From Desulfobacterales bacterium (GTDB taxonomy: Bacteria > Desulfobacterota > Desulfobacteria > Desulfobacterales > JAEINQ01), in the NCBI GenBank assembly GCA_016342285.1, contig JAEINQ010000005.1, positions 83,886 to 147,885 of the forward strand: 64,000 nucleotides of DNA, read 5' to 3'. The position numbers and the translations under genes were made by a program. Shown one piece after another: positions 7,733 to 14,966 of this stretch. Positions within the stretch are counted from its first letter, which is position 1. Each line of letters starts with the position of its first letter. Under the pieces are notes generated by a model, which was given only the letters and a program-made list of their open reading frames with translations, was not told where the DNA came from and ran no database searches.

Positions 7733-7978
7733 ATGCTCAAAGCAAGAATCATCAAAGTTGGAAGGGGCCGCGAAATGCCCAAAAAGCTCAAAAACTGCAC
7801 CGAATGCGGTGCCGTGCTCATCAGAAATCGCATTGAGATTACCAGCGATGCCGCCGAAATGAACCGCGAGCCGATCTGTCTGGACTGTCTGGTAGACGGC
7901 TTCGTGGCCAAGCGGGCAGCGGCCGTGGCCAAGGCAAAGCGCTTTTCTTTGAGGCGTTTCTTTAAAAAGGCCGCTTAA
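7733..7978 (+). CDS. small zinc-finger protein, DksA/TraR-like in style
   Basis: The 81-residue protein has CTECG and CLDC pairs 31 residues apart, like the DksA/TraR zinc finger, and a very basic C-terminal tail (AKAKRFSLRRFFKKAA). It lacks the acidic coiled-coil tip of DksA, so the resemblance is only to the zinc module. A GGGAG ribosome binding site is present. Confidence 0.55.
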   Translation: MLKARIIKVGRGREMPKKLKNCTECGAVLIRNRIEITSDAAEMNREPICLDCLVDGFVAKRAAAVAKAKRFSLRRFFKKAA

Positions 7979-7983
7979 AAAAT

Positions 7984-7998
7984 GCTCTTTGTTTTTGT
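7984..7998 (+). promoter_or_regulatory. recurrent intergenic motif, copy 4
   Basis: GCTCTTTGTTTTTGT lies just after a stop codon and about 105 bp before the next start. Confidence 0.45.
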
Positions 7999-8104
7999 CT
8001 GTCTTTCCATCAACCCCAAAAATCAAACCTAAAAGGAGGCAACGACAACAACACGCGTCAAATTACACACAACATCAACCTGAATCAATTTGGAGAAAAG
8101 CAAC

Positions 8105-8851
8105 ATGGCGAAAAAAGAAGAGAGCAAAGAAGTGGCGGTCATCACCGTGAGCGATTTTGCGGTGATGCAGCCGGACGTCGACATCAAGGACATCATTGAG
8201 TGCAACCTGGGCGGCGAGAACATTTCTGCCCTGGACCTGGAGCGGGTCACCGTTCCGGCCGGTTCCAGTCCCGGCCTGTGGTCAATCCCGACCCTGGGCG
8301 GTATGGAAACCAACAAGGAACTGGAAGGGATCATCGTGTATCACGAACTGATCCGCAACTTCTGGGCGTCCGAAGGCGGGGGAACGCCCCCGGATTGTTA
8401 TTCCACGGACACCATCAAGGGTATCGGCGATCCGGGTGGCCTGTGCGAGCAGTGCCAGAACAACGAGTTCGGGTCCCATCGCAACGGCTCCGGCAAAGCG
8501 TGCAGCACCAAACGCACCATGTTCTTCATTCAGAAGGATACCATGCTGCCCATGGTGGTCAACGCTCCGCCGACGTCCCTGAAAAACGCCCGGAGTTACC
8601 TGATGTCCCTGGCCAGCCACAACGTCAAGGCCCATCATGTGGTCACCCGCATGACCCTGGAAGGCGATAAGAGCGCCAACAAAACGGCCTTTTACCGCAT
8701 CGAGTTTTCCATGGCCGATCGTCTGGCCCCGGCTGAAGCCGCCAAGATGGATGCCTACGTGGCTGCCATCAAGCCGTTCCTGGTGGGCAAACTGGAAGAG
8801 GCCGCCACCGAACAGCCGTTCGGGGACGAGCCCATGAAACAGGCCGCATAA
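8105..8851 (+). CDS. conserved phage early protein with Cys motif
   Basis: This 248-residue protein starts at ATG 8105 (GGAG 11 nt upstream). It has a central GLCEQCQNNEFGSHRNGSG block ending KACSTKR, giving four Cys that may bind zinc, then PPTSLKNARSYL. The last 15 residues are acidic (EQPFGDEPMKQAA). It resembles a widespread phage family sometimes suspected of ssDNA binding. The role is unproven. Confidence 0.6.
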   Translation: MAKKEESKEVAVITVSDFAVMQPDVDIKDIIECNLGGENISALDLERVTVPAGSSPGLWSIPTLGGMETNKELEGIIVYHELIRNFWASEGGGTPPDCYSTDTIKGIGDPGGLCEQCQNNEFGSHRNGSGKACSTKRTMFFIQKDTMLPMVVNAPPTSLKNARSYLMSLASHNVKAHHVVTRMTLEGDKSANKTAFYRIEFSMADRLAPAEAAKMDAYVAAIKPFLVGKLEEAATEQPFGDEPMKQAA

Positions 8852-8872
8852 GGCCTTTACTTTCAACCCGAG

Positions 8873-8889
8873 TCTTGCTAATGGTGAGA
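8873..8889 (+). promoter_or_regulatory. operator-family site TCTTGC-TAATG-GTGAGA
   Basis: It has the same GTGAGA half-site and 5-bp centre as the repressor operators. TTTACT (8856-8861) with a 17-bp spacer would put a -10 (TAATGG) on the site centre, as at 35791-35819. It lies immediately upstream of a long hairpin and the RNA ligase gene rtcB. Confidence 0.5.
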
Positions 8890-8898
8890 TTCAATAGC

Positions 8899-8965
8899 AA
8901 ATGGCCAGTAAGTGGAAAACGGTCTGCGGAGAGTGTTTAGACGCTTACTGGCCATTTTTTTTTCA
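8899..8965 (+). terminator. long perfect hairpin plus T-tract; terminator or small RNA 3' end
   Basis: AAATGGCCAGTAAG (8899-8912) pairs perfectly with CTTACTGGCCATTT (8944-8957), and two further pairs extend the stem. The loop is 31 nt, unusually large, with an inner GTCT/AGAC. The stem runs into nine Ts. A transcript from the operator-linked promoter about 20 bp upstream would be a short structured RNA ending here, just before rtcB. Whether it is simply a terminator for the upstream gene is open. Confidence 0.6.
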
Positions 8966-9028
8966 ACGATAAATTCTCACTTTTGGAGAGCAGATCCACT
9001 GCTTTGGCCTGTCCCAGAAAGGACCATC

Positions 9029-10336
9029 ATGTTCTCACCAACCTTTGAAGCAAAAAAACTCATGCCAAAACAAAAAACCCTGCCAATTTTCATTTGGTCC
9101 AATCACACGCCAGAAGTCGCAATCCAAGAGCAAGCTGTAAAACTTTCTCTGCATCCGGCCGCCGTCAACCGCGTATGTCTCATGGCCGACATGCAGTATG
9201 GTCCGGCCGGAATGCCAGTGGGCGGTGTGGTTGCCCTGGAAAATGCTGTTTGTCCCGGCATGGTCGGCGTCGATATCAATTGTGGCATGGCCTATCTTGA
9301 ATTAGGCCAAAAGACGAGCAGCATAAGCACCCGGCAATATTGGGACATCATGGGTGAAATCGAAAGAACCGTGCCCATGGGCGCTGGCCGGGCACACACT
9401 AATTCGTCAACGAAAAATACCGACTGGATTTTGTCCAATGCCTATCGGGCTGTTGCTGGTGGATCTGTCCATGATTCAAGGGCAGGGATAACCGCACTTA
9501 GCCAAATATTTACCTGGGCAACTTCAGAGTTTTTAACAAAAATCGCGCCGGATCAATTGGGCACTTTGGGTGGCGGCAATCATTTTATCGACCTGGTTGA
9601 GTCACAGGAAACGGGCTGCCTCGGCATACTGGTCCACACCGGATCGCGCCGGCTTGGCTACGACATCGGCACCTATTATACCAATCTGGCAAAAGAGCTG
9701 TGCGACACATGGCGCGTGCCTCTATCAGACCCCAATTTTGCATTTCTGCCGACCAGCACCAAAGAAGGCCAGGACTACATCCGGGACATGGAGTTTGCCA
9801 GCGCCTATGCCAATGAGAATCGCCGGCTGATCATAGTGGCTTGTCTCGATGCCGTCAGATTGGTGCTCGGTGAGCACGTTTGCCCTGACGATCTGGTCAC
9901 ATGCGCCCACAACTTCGCTCGTCTCGAAAACCACTTCGGCCGGAACGTATGGATTCACCGCAAAGGGGCCACATCCGCCGCTGACGGTGAGCTGGCCATT
10001 GTCCCCGGCTCAATGGGTGATTCGAGCTTTATCGTGCGAGGAAAAGGCTCTGAGAATAGTTTTAAGAGTTGTTCCCATGGCGCCGGTCGCATCATCCCGC
10101 CAGCTCAGGCGTGCTTGATGCTGACCAAGGAAGTATGTGACGCAGCCATGAATGGCATCATATTCAAGGGCTGGCCGACGATCAAGAAAGATCGCGGCAA
10201 ACTCAAGAAGGGCATGCTGAATTTCGGCGAAGCCCCCCAGGCATATCGGCCAATCAAGAAGGTGATCGCGGCCCAGGCCGATCTGATCGAGCCGCTGGTC
10301 GAACTCAAGCCGGTTGCCGTCATGATGGGCGATTAA
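9029..10336 (+). CDS. rtcB: RtcB RNA-splicing ligase
   Basis: This is a 435-residue protein with RtcB signatures along its length: VGVDINCGMAY (metal-binding Asp/Cys), LGTLGGGNHFI, LVHTGSRRLG, HNFARLENHF, PGSMGDSSFIVRG and SCSHGAGR, whose His forms the GMP adduct. RtcB joins 2',3'-cyclic phosphate (or 3'-phosphate) and 5'-OH RNA ends using GTP and Mn2+. In a phage it would repair tRNA or rRNA cut by host defence nucleases. ATG 9029 has AGAAAGGA 5 nt upstream (ATG 9062 is the alternative). No archease gene is seen. Confidence 0.92.
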   Translation: MFSPTFEAKKLMPKQKTLPIFIWSNHTPEVAIQEQAVKLSLHPAAVNRVCLMADMQYGPAGMPVGGVVALENAVCPGMVGVDINCGMAYLELGQKTSSISTRQYWDIMGEIERTVPMGAGRAHTNSSTKNTDWILSNAYRAVAGGSVHDSRAGITALSQIFTWATSEFLTKIAPDQLGTLGGGNHFIDLVESQETGCLGILVHTGSRRLGYDIGTYYTNLAKELCDTWRVPLSDPNFAFLPTSTKEGQDYIRDMEFASAYANENRRLIIVACLDAVRLVLGEHVCPDDLVTCAHNFARLENHFGRNVWIHRKGATSAADGELAIVPGSMGDSSFIVRGKGSENSFKSCSHGAGRIIPPAQACLMLTKEVCDAAMNGIIFKGWPTIKKDRGKLKKGMLNFGEAPQAYRPIKKVIAAQADLIEPLVELKPVAVMMGD

Positions 10337-10343
10337 AATTGCA

Positions 10344-10354
10344 TTTCTTGTTCT
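10344..10354 (+). promoter_or_regulatory. recurrent intergenic motif, copy 5
   Basis: TTTCTTGTTCT lies just after the rtcB stop codon and is followed by GTTTTGAATTTC. Confidence 0.4.
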
Positions 10355-10385
10355 GTTTTGAATTTCAAATAGAGGGCTGATCAAC

Positions 10386-10508
10386 ATGATCTTCTTTTCG
10401 TTTTTCGGCTGGCCCCGCCAGTCGAAACCGGTGCGCGATGGCCCGGTTGGATATATAAATACGAAAACGTCCCCAGATGTGTGGCAGAGGGTGGCAGGGT
10501 GGGTCTAA
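10386..10508 (+). CDS. possible small protein
   Basis: This is a 40-codon frame, MIFFSFFGWPRQSKPVRDGP then VGYINTKT..., with AGAGGG about 10 nt upstream. It is hydrophobic at the start and ends WQRVAGWV. Only its position between genes and the ribosome-binding-like sequence support it. Confidence 0.35.
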   Translation: MIFFSFFGWPRQSKPVRDGPVGYINTKTSPDVWQRVAGWV

Positions 10509-10543
10509 GTTTGTATTTGCCTTAGACAAGACAGCCATACATC

Positions 10544-10578
10544 GCCGGCCCGGGGCATTTTACTGGCCCCGGGCCGGC
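10544..10578. repeat. GC-rich perfect hairpin
   Basis: GCCGGCCCGGGGC (10544-10556) and GCCCCGGGCCGGC (10566-10578) form a 13-bp perfect stem with a 9-nt loop, 38 bp before the next start. There is no T-tract on either side. It may be an attenuator, an RNA-stabilising hairpin or a processing site rather than an intrinsic terminator. Confidence 0.6.
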
Positions 10579-10616
10579 TCCCCTTCAAACTTTAAACTAA
10601 AAGAAAGGCACTTTAA

Positions 10617-11240
10617 ATGAAAGAATTCAAGGCTCGACTCATTGGCCAAAGCCCGATCATGACTCACAATATTCAACTGGCAAACCCGTTCAGCCCGTAC
10701 ACCAAGGCCCTGAAAGCCCTCACCGGCAAGCGAGGCAAGTCCGACGCCGACATGATGGAAATCGGCCGAATCGAATGGGAGGCAGGCCTTTACATGGAAA
10801 AAGGCCGCATAGTCATGCCCGGACGTTGCTTGCAGGCATGTTTCTTGGCTGGCTCGAAAAAGAAAAAGAACGGCACCAAATACAAGACTGGTGTGGTTCT
10901 CAACGACGATTTCTCTAATTTCGTCCATGGTGGCCCGGAACAGATCACCGCAACGTCAACGCGAGAGATCCCGAATCCCGCCCTGGACAAATTTTTCGAA
11001 GAATTCTGCAACATCGACATGGTCTGCGTATCCGGAAAAAGCAAAGTGCTCAGATTCCGTCCGATCTTTTCAACCTGGGAAATCCCCCTGGTGAGTCTGT
11101 TTTACGATGAAGCGCAGATCGACGAGCGCACCGTACTGCAAATTCTTGAAGACAGCGGCTATCTGATTGGCCTTGGTGAGCGCCGGCCCAGCTCCCCCAA
11201 CGGCGGCACCCTGGGACGATTTACCGTGGAACAGCTTTAA
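10617..11240 (+). CDS. conserved phage-type protein
   Basis: The protein has 207 residues. The C-terminus carries RFRPIFSTWEIPLVSLFYDE and then GYLIGLGERRPSSPNGGTLGRF. The G-x-G-x-x-R-P...G-x-F ending is shared by a family of phage proteins of unknown function. The loop LAGSKKKKNGTKYKTG looks nucleic-acid binding. It has an AAGAAAGG ribosome binding site. A 13-bp hairpin lies in its leader. Confidence 0.6.
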   Translation: MKEFKARLIGQSPIMTHNIQLANPFSPYTKALKALTGKRGKSDADMMEIGRIEWEAGLYMEKGRIVMPGRCLQACFLAGSKKKKNGTKYKTGVVLNDDFSNFVHGGPEQITATSTREIPNPALDKFFEEFCNIDMVCVSGKSKVLRFRPIFSTWEIPLVSLFYDEAQIDERTVLQILEDSGYLIGLGERRPSSPNGGTLGRFTVEQL

Positions 11241-11246
11241 TCCTGT

Positions 11247-11457
11247 AAGACGCAAGGTTTGGCGAGGCCCAGCAGGGTATGACATGGCGTGGCCAGGTTC
11301 GGCAAGGCACACAACCATTTTAGATCAACGCAAGGCTGTGTTTGGATGGTCGGTTCGGGGCAAGGTACGGCTTGGCGTGGCAGGGAACACAACCAATTTT
11401 GATCAACGCGAGGCTGGGAGCGGACGGGTCAGGTTTGGCAAGGCGTGGTAGGGCACA
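11247..11457 (+). repeat. GGNNN pentamer-periodic repeat tract (three blocks)
   Basis: The tract reads as runs of five-base words beginning GG (for example GGCGT GGCCA GGTTC GGCAA GGCAC). It has blocks near 11251-11310, 11343-11388 and 11410-11455. Blocks 1 and 2 end in an almost identical 30-bp module starting ACACAACCA and including GATCAACGC (11309 and 11387, 78 bp apart). The tract is non-coding and lies between two phage genes. Similar degenerate G-rich tracts occur beside early genes of other phages, function unknown. Confidence 0.6.
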
Positions 11458-11487
11458 ACTTCTTGAATACAAAAGATTGGATCAAAA

Positions 11488-11958
11488 ATGACCATAAAAT
11501 ATCCGGCATGGCGCGATGTTTCGGAAAAAATCGTGCAGCGATTTAATCAAGACGGCTACGGCATTTTATTCACAGTGCCGGAGCTTTTGACGATGCTCAA
11601 TATCGATATGCCGACTCTTGGCAACTCAAAAGACTTCGAACAGGTTCAACTTGAATTCCTGGCACAACTTAAGCCGCTCCAAAAAGAGCTGCTGGAAACC
11701 CACTATCTGTGTCTCGAAAACGTCCATGGCCTTGGATACAAAGTCGTACATCCCCGAGATCAGGTAAATCTGGTTGCACAGAAGTACCGGAAAAGGGCTG
11801 GGAAAAAGCTCAGTCAAATGATGGGCATACTCACGTTCGTTGATACGAAGATGCTCGATCCGGCCAGCAGAACGAGCCAGATCAGCGAACTTGGCCGGCT
11901 GGCCTTTATCAAAGGCGCCATGCGAAAACGCAATATTCAACTGGAGCATAAGCCATGA
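11488..11958 (+). CDS. conserved phage-type hypothetical protein
   Basis: This 156-residue, largely helical protein has FTVPELLTMLNID and YLCLENVHGLGYKVVHPRDQ segments. The latter resembles a winged-helix hairpin (G-x-G-Y). It might be a DNA-binding factor, but this is not established. There is no clear ribosome binding site before ATG 11488. The stop overlaps the next ATG. Confidence 0.58.
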   Translation: MTIKYPAWRDVSEKIVQRFNQDGYGILFTVPELLTMLNIDMPTLGNSKDFEQVQLEFLAQLKPLQKELLETHYLCLENVHGLGYKVVHPRDQVNLVAQKYRKRAGKKLSQMMGILTFVDTKMLDPASRTSQISELGRLAFIKGAMRKRNIQLEHKP

Positions 11959-12452
11959 TCCGTCATTCGATTTCCATGACACTGGTTACCATTTGGGAAT
12001 TTTTCTTGCTCTTTGTCCCGATGGGTATCGCCCTTCCCCTGGTAAAATTGCGCCTGGGTCGGGAAAGAGTGCCCGATGGTTTTGTCTCCATCGAAAAAGC
12101 AGCCATGTCAAAAGACAACTGCATCGAGATCATTGCCAGGTCGCCGGTCTTTGTTACGATGGCTGAAGAAGCCGCCAGGATGATAACCGAAACAGGTGCA
12201 AAAAACTTTCTCACCATTTCGATGTGGCACCCCAAGATCGGTAAGCTCGATGTCATTATCCAAAAAGCCAACGGCGAAACCGTAGCCGAACAACTCGGCC
12301 GGTTGAAACGCACGCTGCTTGAGCTGGCCCAAACCGCAAAGACCATCAACGACATGAATCACATGGGCGCAACCATCCCCGATGGAATGTGGGCAAGTCT
12401 CTATCAACTCCAAAACGAAGCGTTCTCGCTGACATCAAAAGAGGCATCGTGA
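11955..12452 (+). CDS. hypothetical protein with N-terminal membrane segment
   Basis: The protein has 165 residues from ATG 11955 (4-nt overlap). Residues about 8-31 are hydrophobic (a probable signal anchor), followed by a soluble helical domain. A soluble-only start at ATG 12105 (MSKDNCIEIIARSPVF) is possible. No domain is recognised. Confidence 0.52.
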   Translation: MIRHSISMTLVTIWEFFLLFVPMGIALPLVKLRLGRERVPDGFVSIEKAAMSKDNCIEIIARSPVFVTMAEEAARMITETGAKNFLTISMWHPKIGKLDVIIQKANGETVAEQLGRLKRTLLELAQTAKTINDMNHMGATIPDGMWASLYQLQNEAFSLTSKEAS

Positions 12453-12694
12453 TGACCAAGTACATCGTTTATTATCGGCTGGATCAATATCCGCCAAAAG
12501 AAGAGACAGTTATATTAACAGTCACATGGCCCGAGCTGGGCCTCAACGCGCTGGACATAACCGGCAAGGTCGCCATGACCCGGCTTGAATTCAGCATATT
12601 CAACCAGATGCTCGATGACGATCAGGTCGAATACTCCGGCAAATACATGCGATTTGAAATCCAAGAAAGCGAGACTGAAAATGGCAAATCGTAA
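12452..12694 (+). CDS. small hypothetical protein
   Basis: The 80-residue protein starts at ATG 12452 (MTKYIVYYRLDQYPPKEETV), with AGAGG 9 nt upstream and a 1-nt overlap with the previous stop. The frame is open further upstream, but that extension lies inside the previous gene. Unknown function. Confidence 0.52.
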   Translation: MTKYIVYYRLDQYPPKEETVILTVTWPELGLNALDITGKVAMTRLEFSIFNQMLDDDQVEYSGKYMRFEIQESETENGKS

Positions 12695-13052
12695 GTGCGA
12701 AAAATGCGGCAGCGAAGAATTTGACATTGTGGCTGTCTGCTCTGACAAGGAAACCTTCGTTTGCACCATCGATGAAGACAACGAAATCGATGCCGGCGAT
12801 TCCTACAACAGCGAGGTCGGTGCTACAACCTATTCCAACAAGGCCAAGTGCTATAAATGCAGCCACGAGTGCCTGGTCAACCCCGAGCTGACCGATGAGC
12901 TGGTTGCCAAAGTTCTCAGCCGGGCCCTTAATTTCTATGAAGACGATGACGTCTCCGTGGGCAAAAACGCAAGCGACGTTGAAATGGTCGAAGACGGCTT
13001 CTGGGTCAACGCCCTGGTCTGGGTGCCCAAATACGAAGTTGAAGGCGAGTAG
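12681..13052 (+). CDS. zinc-binding small protein
   Basis: The 123-residue protein starts at ATG 12681 (MANRKCEKCGSEEFDI). Two CxxC pairs (CEKC, CYKC plus HEC) suggest one zinc site. The rest is acidic. It overlaps the preceding gene by 14 nt. Confidence 0.57.
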   Translation: MANRKCEKCGSEEFDIVAVCSDKETFVCTIDEDNEIDAGDSYNSEVGATTYSNKAKCYKCSHECLVNPELTDELVAKVLSRALNFYEDDDVSVGKNASDVEMVEDGFWVNALVWVPKYEVEGE

Positions 13053-13054
13053 CC

Positions 13055-13264
13055 ATGGCCTTGATCAACGCTGTCAACGTAAAAACCGGTCTGGTCGTAT
13101 GTTATGGTCTAAGTGATGTGACCGACCATCGCCAAGCAGCCATGAACGCCCACGCCCAAATCACCATGGGCGACTATCACTGGTGGGACTACGGCAATAA
13201 ATACCCAGTTAAAGAAACAGCCAAGGGCTTTGTCTGTGGCGACTGGCTCGTTAAGCATAAATAA
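13055..13264 (+). CDS. small hypothetical protein
   Basis: The product is 69 residues, starting MALINAVNVKTGLVVCYG with a central YHWWDYGNKYPV aromatic stretch. It lies 2 nt after the previous stop. No known domain. Confidence 0.5.
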   Translation: MALINAVNVKTGLVVCYGLSDVTDHRQAAMNAHAQITMGDYHWWDYGNKYPVKETAKGFVCGDWLVKHK

Positions 13265-13277
13265 TCTTTTTTGTTCT
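13265..13277 (+). promoter_or_regulatory. recurrent intergenic motif, copy 6
   Basis: TCTTTTTTGTTCT lies immediately after a stop codon and 23 bp before the next ATG. Confidence 0.45.
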
Positions 13278-13300
13278 TTTTGAGGGGTTTTTTCTTTTTT

Positions 13301-13510
13301 ATGTCTGAACCTGAAATCGGCTTCGAGAAGTACCAAATCAAATGGATGTGCCCAACCTGCAGGACTGAATCTATGGACAGGTTTTGCCTGTCATCCGGCG
13401 CGTATTGCGTCAAATGTGGCAAGGAAACGCCATGGACAAAAATCATGCCAGCCGACCAGGTCGCAAGTCTAATCGAGGCGTTTACCACAAAAAGGGAGAA
13501 GGCGGCATGA
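13301..13510 (+). CDS. small zinc-ribbon protein
   Basis: The 69-residue protein starts at ATG 13301. CPTC and CVKCG pairs 22 residues apart form a zinc-ribbon pattern. The sequence before the ATG is T-rich (TGAGGGG lies 14 nt upstream), so initiation is weakly defined. Confidence 0.52.
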   Translation: MSEPEIGFEKYQIKWMCPTCRTESMDRFCLSSGAYCVKCGKETPWTKIMPADQVASLIEAFTTKREKAA

Positions 13511-13750
13511 AGCGACAACCAATCTATTCGACAACGCAATCGAGCGGGTCAAAAAGAAACTACAGGCACGTTTGATTGAAAAGGGCCCAGGCACTTTTGC
13601 CAGCCGGCACGAAGTGTTTGGCGTCATTGACGAAGAGCACCGCGAGCTGGCAGAGGCCCTTTGTGAAAACGATCCGGGCCAATTTGACCTGGAGCTGGTG
13701 TCGCTATTTTCGCGCTTGCCTGCTCCGAGCAAAATACGCTGGACTGGTAG
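13507..13750 (+). pseudogene. small phage gene with two frameshifts
   Basis: ATG 13507 is followed after a needed 1-nt shift (AA for AAA near 13510) by TTNLFDNAIERVKKKLQARL then IEKGPGTFASRHEVFGVIDE. This is a conserved phage sequence. A second shift near 13695 is needed to reach GVAIFALACSEQNTLDW and TAG 13748, the normal end of that family. The long frame 13572-14141 is therefore a chimera of this broken gene and the next. Confidence 0.62.
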
Positions 13751-13775
13751 TCTCACTCAAAGAAAGAACTGCCCC

Positions 13776-14141
13776 ATGACGCTACATGAAATCTATCAGC
13801 AAATGAAAACCAAGTATGGCTGGGAGTCCGGCGATAACTGCCCTGGTGGACTCCGGGCAGTCCGCACCGAAATCGTAAAAGCGATCAACGTCAATTTAAA
13901 CCCGCACCATGGGCTCAAATTAATTGCCTTTGATCTCGACGGGCCGCACAACAACGTCCGTATTGGCTTCATAAACATCAAGACCGCAGCCATGGTCAAT
14001 ACCAACATGGCTGTGGAAATACAGGTCGAACACATCTTAAACGAACTCGAAGCGGTTGAAATGCTGCTCGTCGAACACAATCTTGTGGTGGCTGCTTCAT
14101 CTACCAATTACCAGCTCAGAAACGAAAGCCGTGGATCATGA
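13776..14141 (+). CDS. hypothetical protein
   Basis: The 121-residue protein starts at ATG 13776 (MTLHEIYQQMKTKYGWESGD), with AAAGAAAG upstream. It is an alpha/beta protein with a helical C-terminus. The frame is open upstream only because it continues through the frameshifted gene before it. No domain is recognised. Confidence 0.55.
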   Translation: MTLHEIYQQMKTKYGWESGDNCPGGLRAVRTEIVKAINVNLNPHHGLKLIAFDLDGPHNNVRIGFINIKTAAMVNTNMAVEIQVEHILNELEAVEMLLVEHNLVVAASSTNYQLRNESRGS

Positions 14142-14602
14142 GATGGCCCTGGTACGTTGCATGCTTGATTCTTGCGAGCCTGGAAGCGTTTGTTCTGTGG
14201 CCAGGTGCCAAGGTACAGCCATCTTGTGCCCAGCAACGGCTCAATGAAAAACTGGTTCGCCGGGTGCTGGCCATTGAAAAGACCATGATCAAACAGGCCA
14301 AACGGGTTACCGTTACTGCCTATACGCCCCGGGCCGCCGAAACCGATTCAACGCCTGAACTCACAGCCATTCAGCGCCGCGTCAAGCCCGGCACCGTGGC
14401 CGTGTCGCCTGATTTGCTGGCCCAGGGCTGGACCTTTGGGCGCAAAGTCTACATCGAGGGCATAGGCGTGCTGGTCATTGGCGATCTGATGCACCCAAAG
14501 TGGACCGATTCAATGGACGTGCTGCTCTTTGATCTGAAAGCAGCGCGTGAATTTGGCCGACAAGAAAATCTATTGGCTGTTTTATTGCTGGAGGCAACAT
14601 GA
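14138..14602 (+). CDS. 3D-domain (RlpA-like double-psi barrel) protein
   Basis: The protein has 154 residues. It has an N-terminal hydrophobic anchor (about residues 4-21), then VTVTAYTPRAAETDSTPELT, VAVSPDLL, GRKVYIEGIG and MHPKWTDSMDVLLFD. This carries the Asp pattern of the 3D domain seen in lytic and wall-modifying proteins. It probably acts on or near peptidoglycan in the periplasm, perhaps in exit or entry exclusion. ATG overlaps the previous stop. Confidence 0.7.
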   Translation: MRWPWYVACLILASLEAFVLWPGAKVQPSCAQQRLNEKLVRRVLAIEKTMIKQAKRVTVTAYTPRAAETDSTPELTAIQRRVKPGTVAVSPDLLAQGWTFGRKVYIEGIGVLVIGDLMHPKWTDSMDVLLFDLKAAREFGRQENLLAVLLLEAT

Positions 14603-14934
14603 ACACAACTGAGCTTGAAGGCAAGATCGTTAAACTAAAAAACTGGAAAGACGAAAAAAGGGCCATTATTACTGGTTGCGACAAAGACATCGGCATTACG
14701 CTGATGAGTGTAGATAAAACGAAATATCTTTATTGCCTTGTTGGCCCCAGTGCGCCGAATTTCCGTGATTCCCGGCTGGCCAGGACTTATCATGAAGAGG
14801 TCTTTCCTAAACTCGTAAAAATGCTGCAAGAAGGTTGTTTTGACAGCAGAATCGATGACGATCTCTACGAAGAGTATTTTCCCGTAAGTAGGGACGGAAT
14901 GCCCAGCGTCAACTCTTGTCCATTTTCACAATAA
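14599..14934 (+). CDS. hypothetical protein
   Basis: The 111 residues start MNTTELEGKIVKLKNWKD. A small beta-rich N-terminus (IITGCDKDIGITLMSV, SH3-like in appearance) precedes an acidic helical C-terminus. It overlaps the previous gene by 4 nt. Unknown function. Confidence 0.52.
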   Translation: MNTTELEGKIVKLKNWKDEKRAIITGCDKDIGITLMSVDKTKYLYCLVGPSAPNFRDSRLARTYHEEVFPKLVKMLQEGCFDSRIDDDLYEEYFPVSRDGMPSVNSCPFSQ

Positions 14935-14966
14935 ACTCGACCACCCGTTTTATTATTAGAGGCAAC

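Noticed and set aside
8899..8957. tRNA-like interpretation of the hairpin before rtcB
   Set aside because: No T-loop GTTCGA motif, no CCA end and no cloverleaf. Only one long stem.
8975..8991. TCTCAC-TTTTG-GAGAGC as a further operator
   Set aside because: The second half-site does not match GTGAGA in enough positions. Probably chance.
13572..14141. 190-codon gene from TTG 13572
   Set aside because: It fuses the shifted frame of a broken gene with the separate gene starting at ATG 13776.
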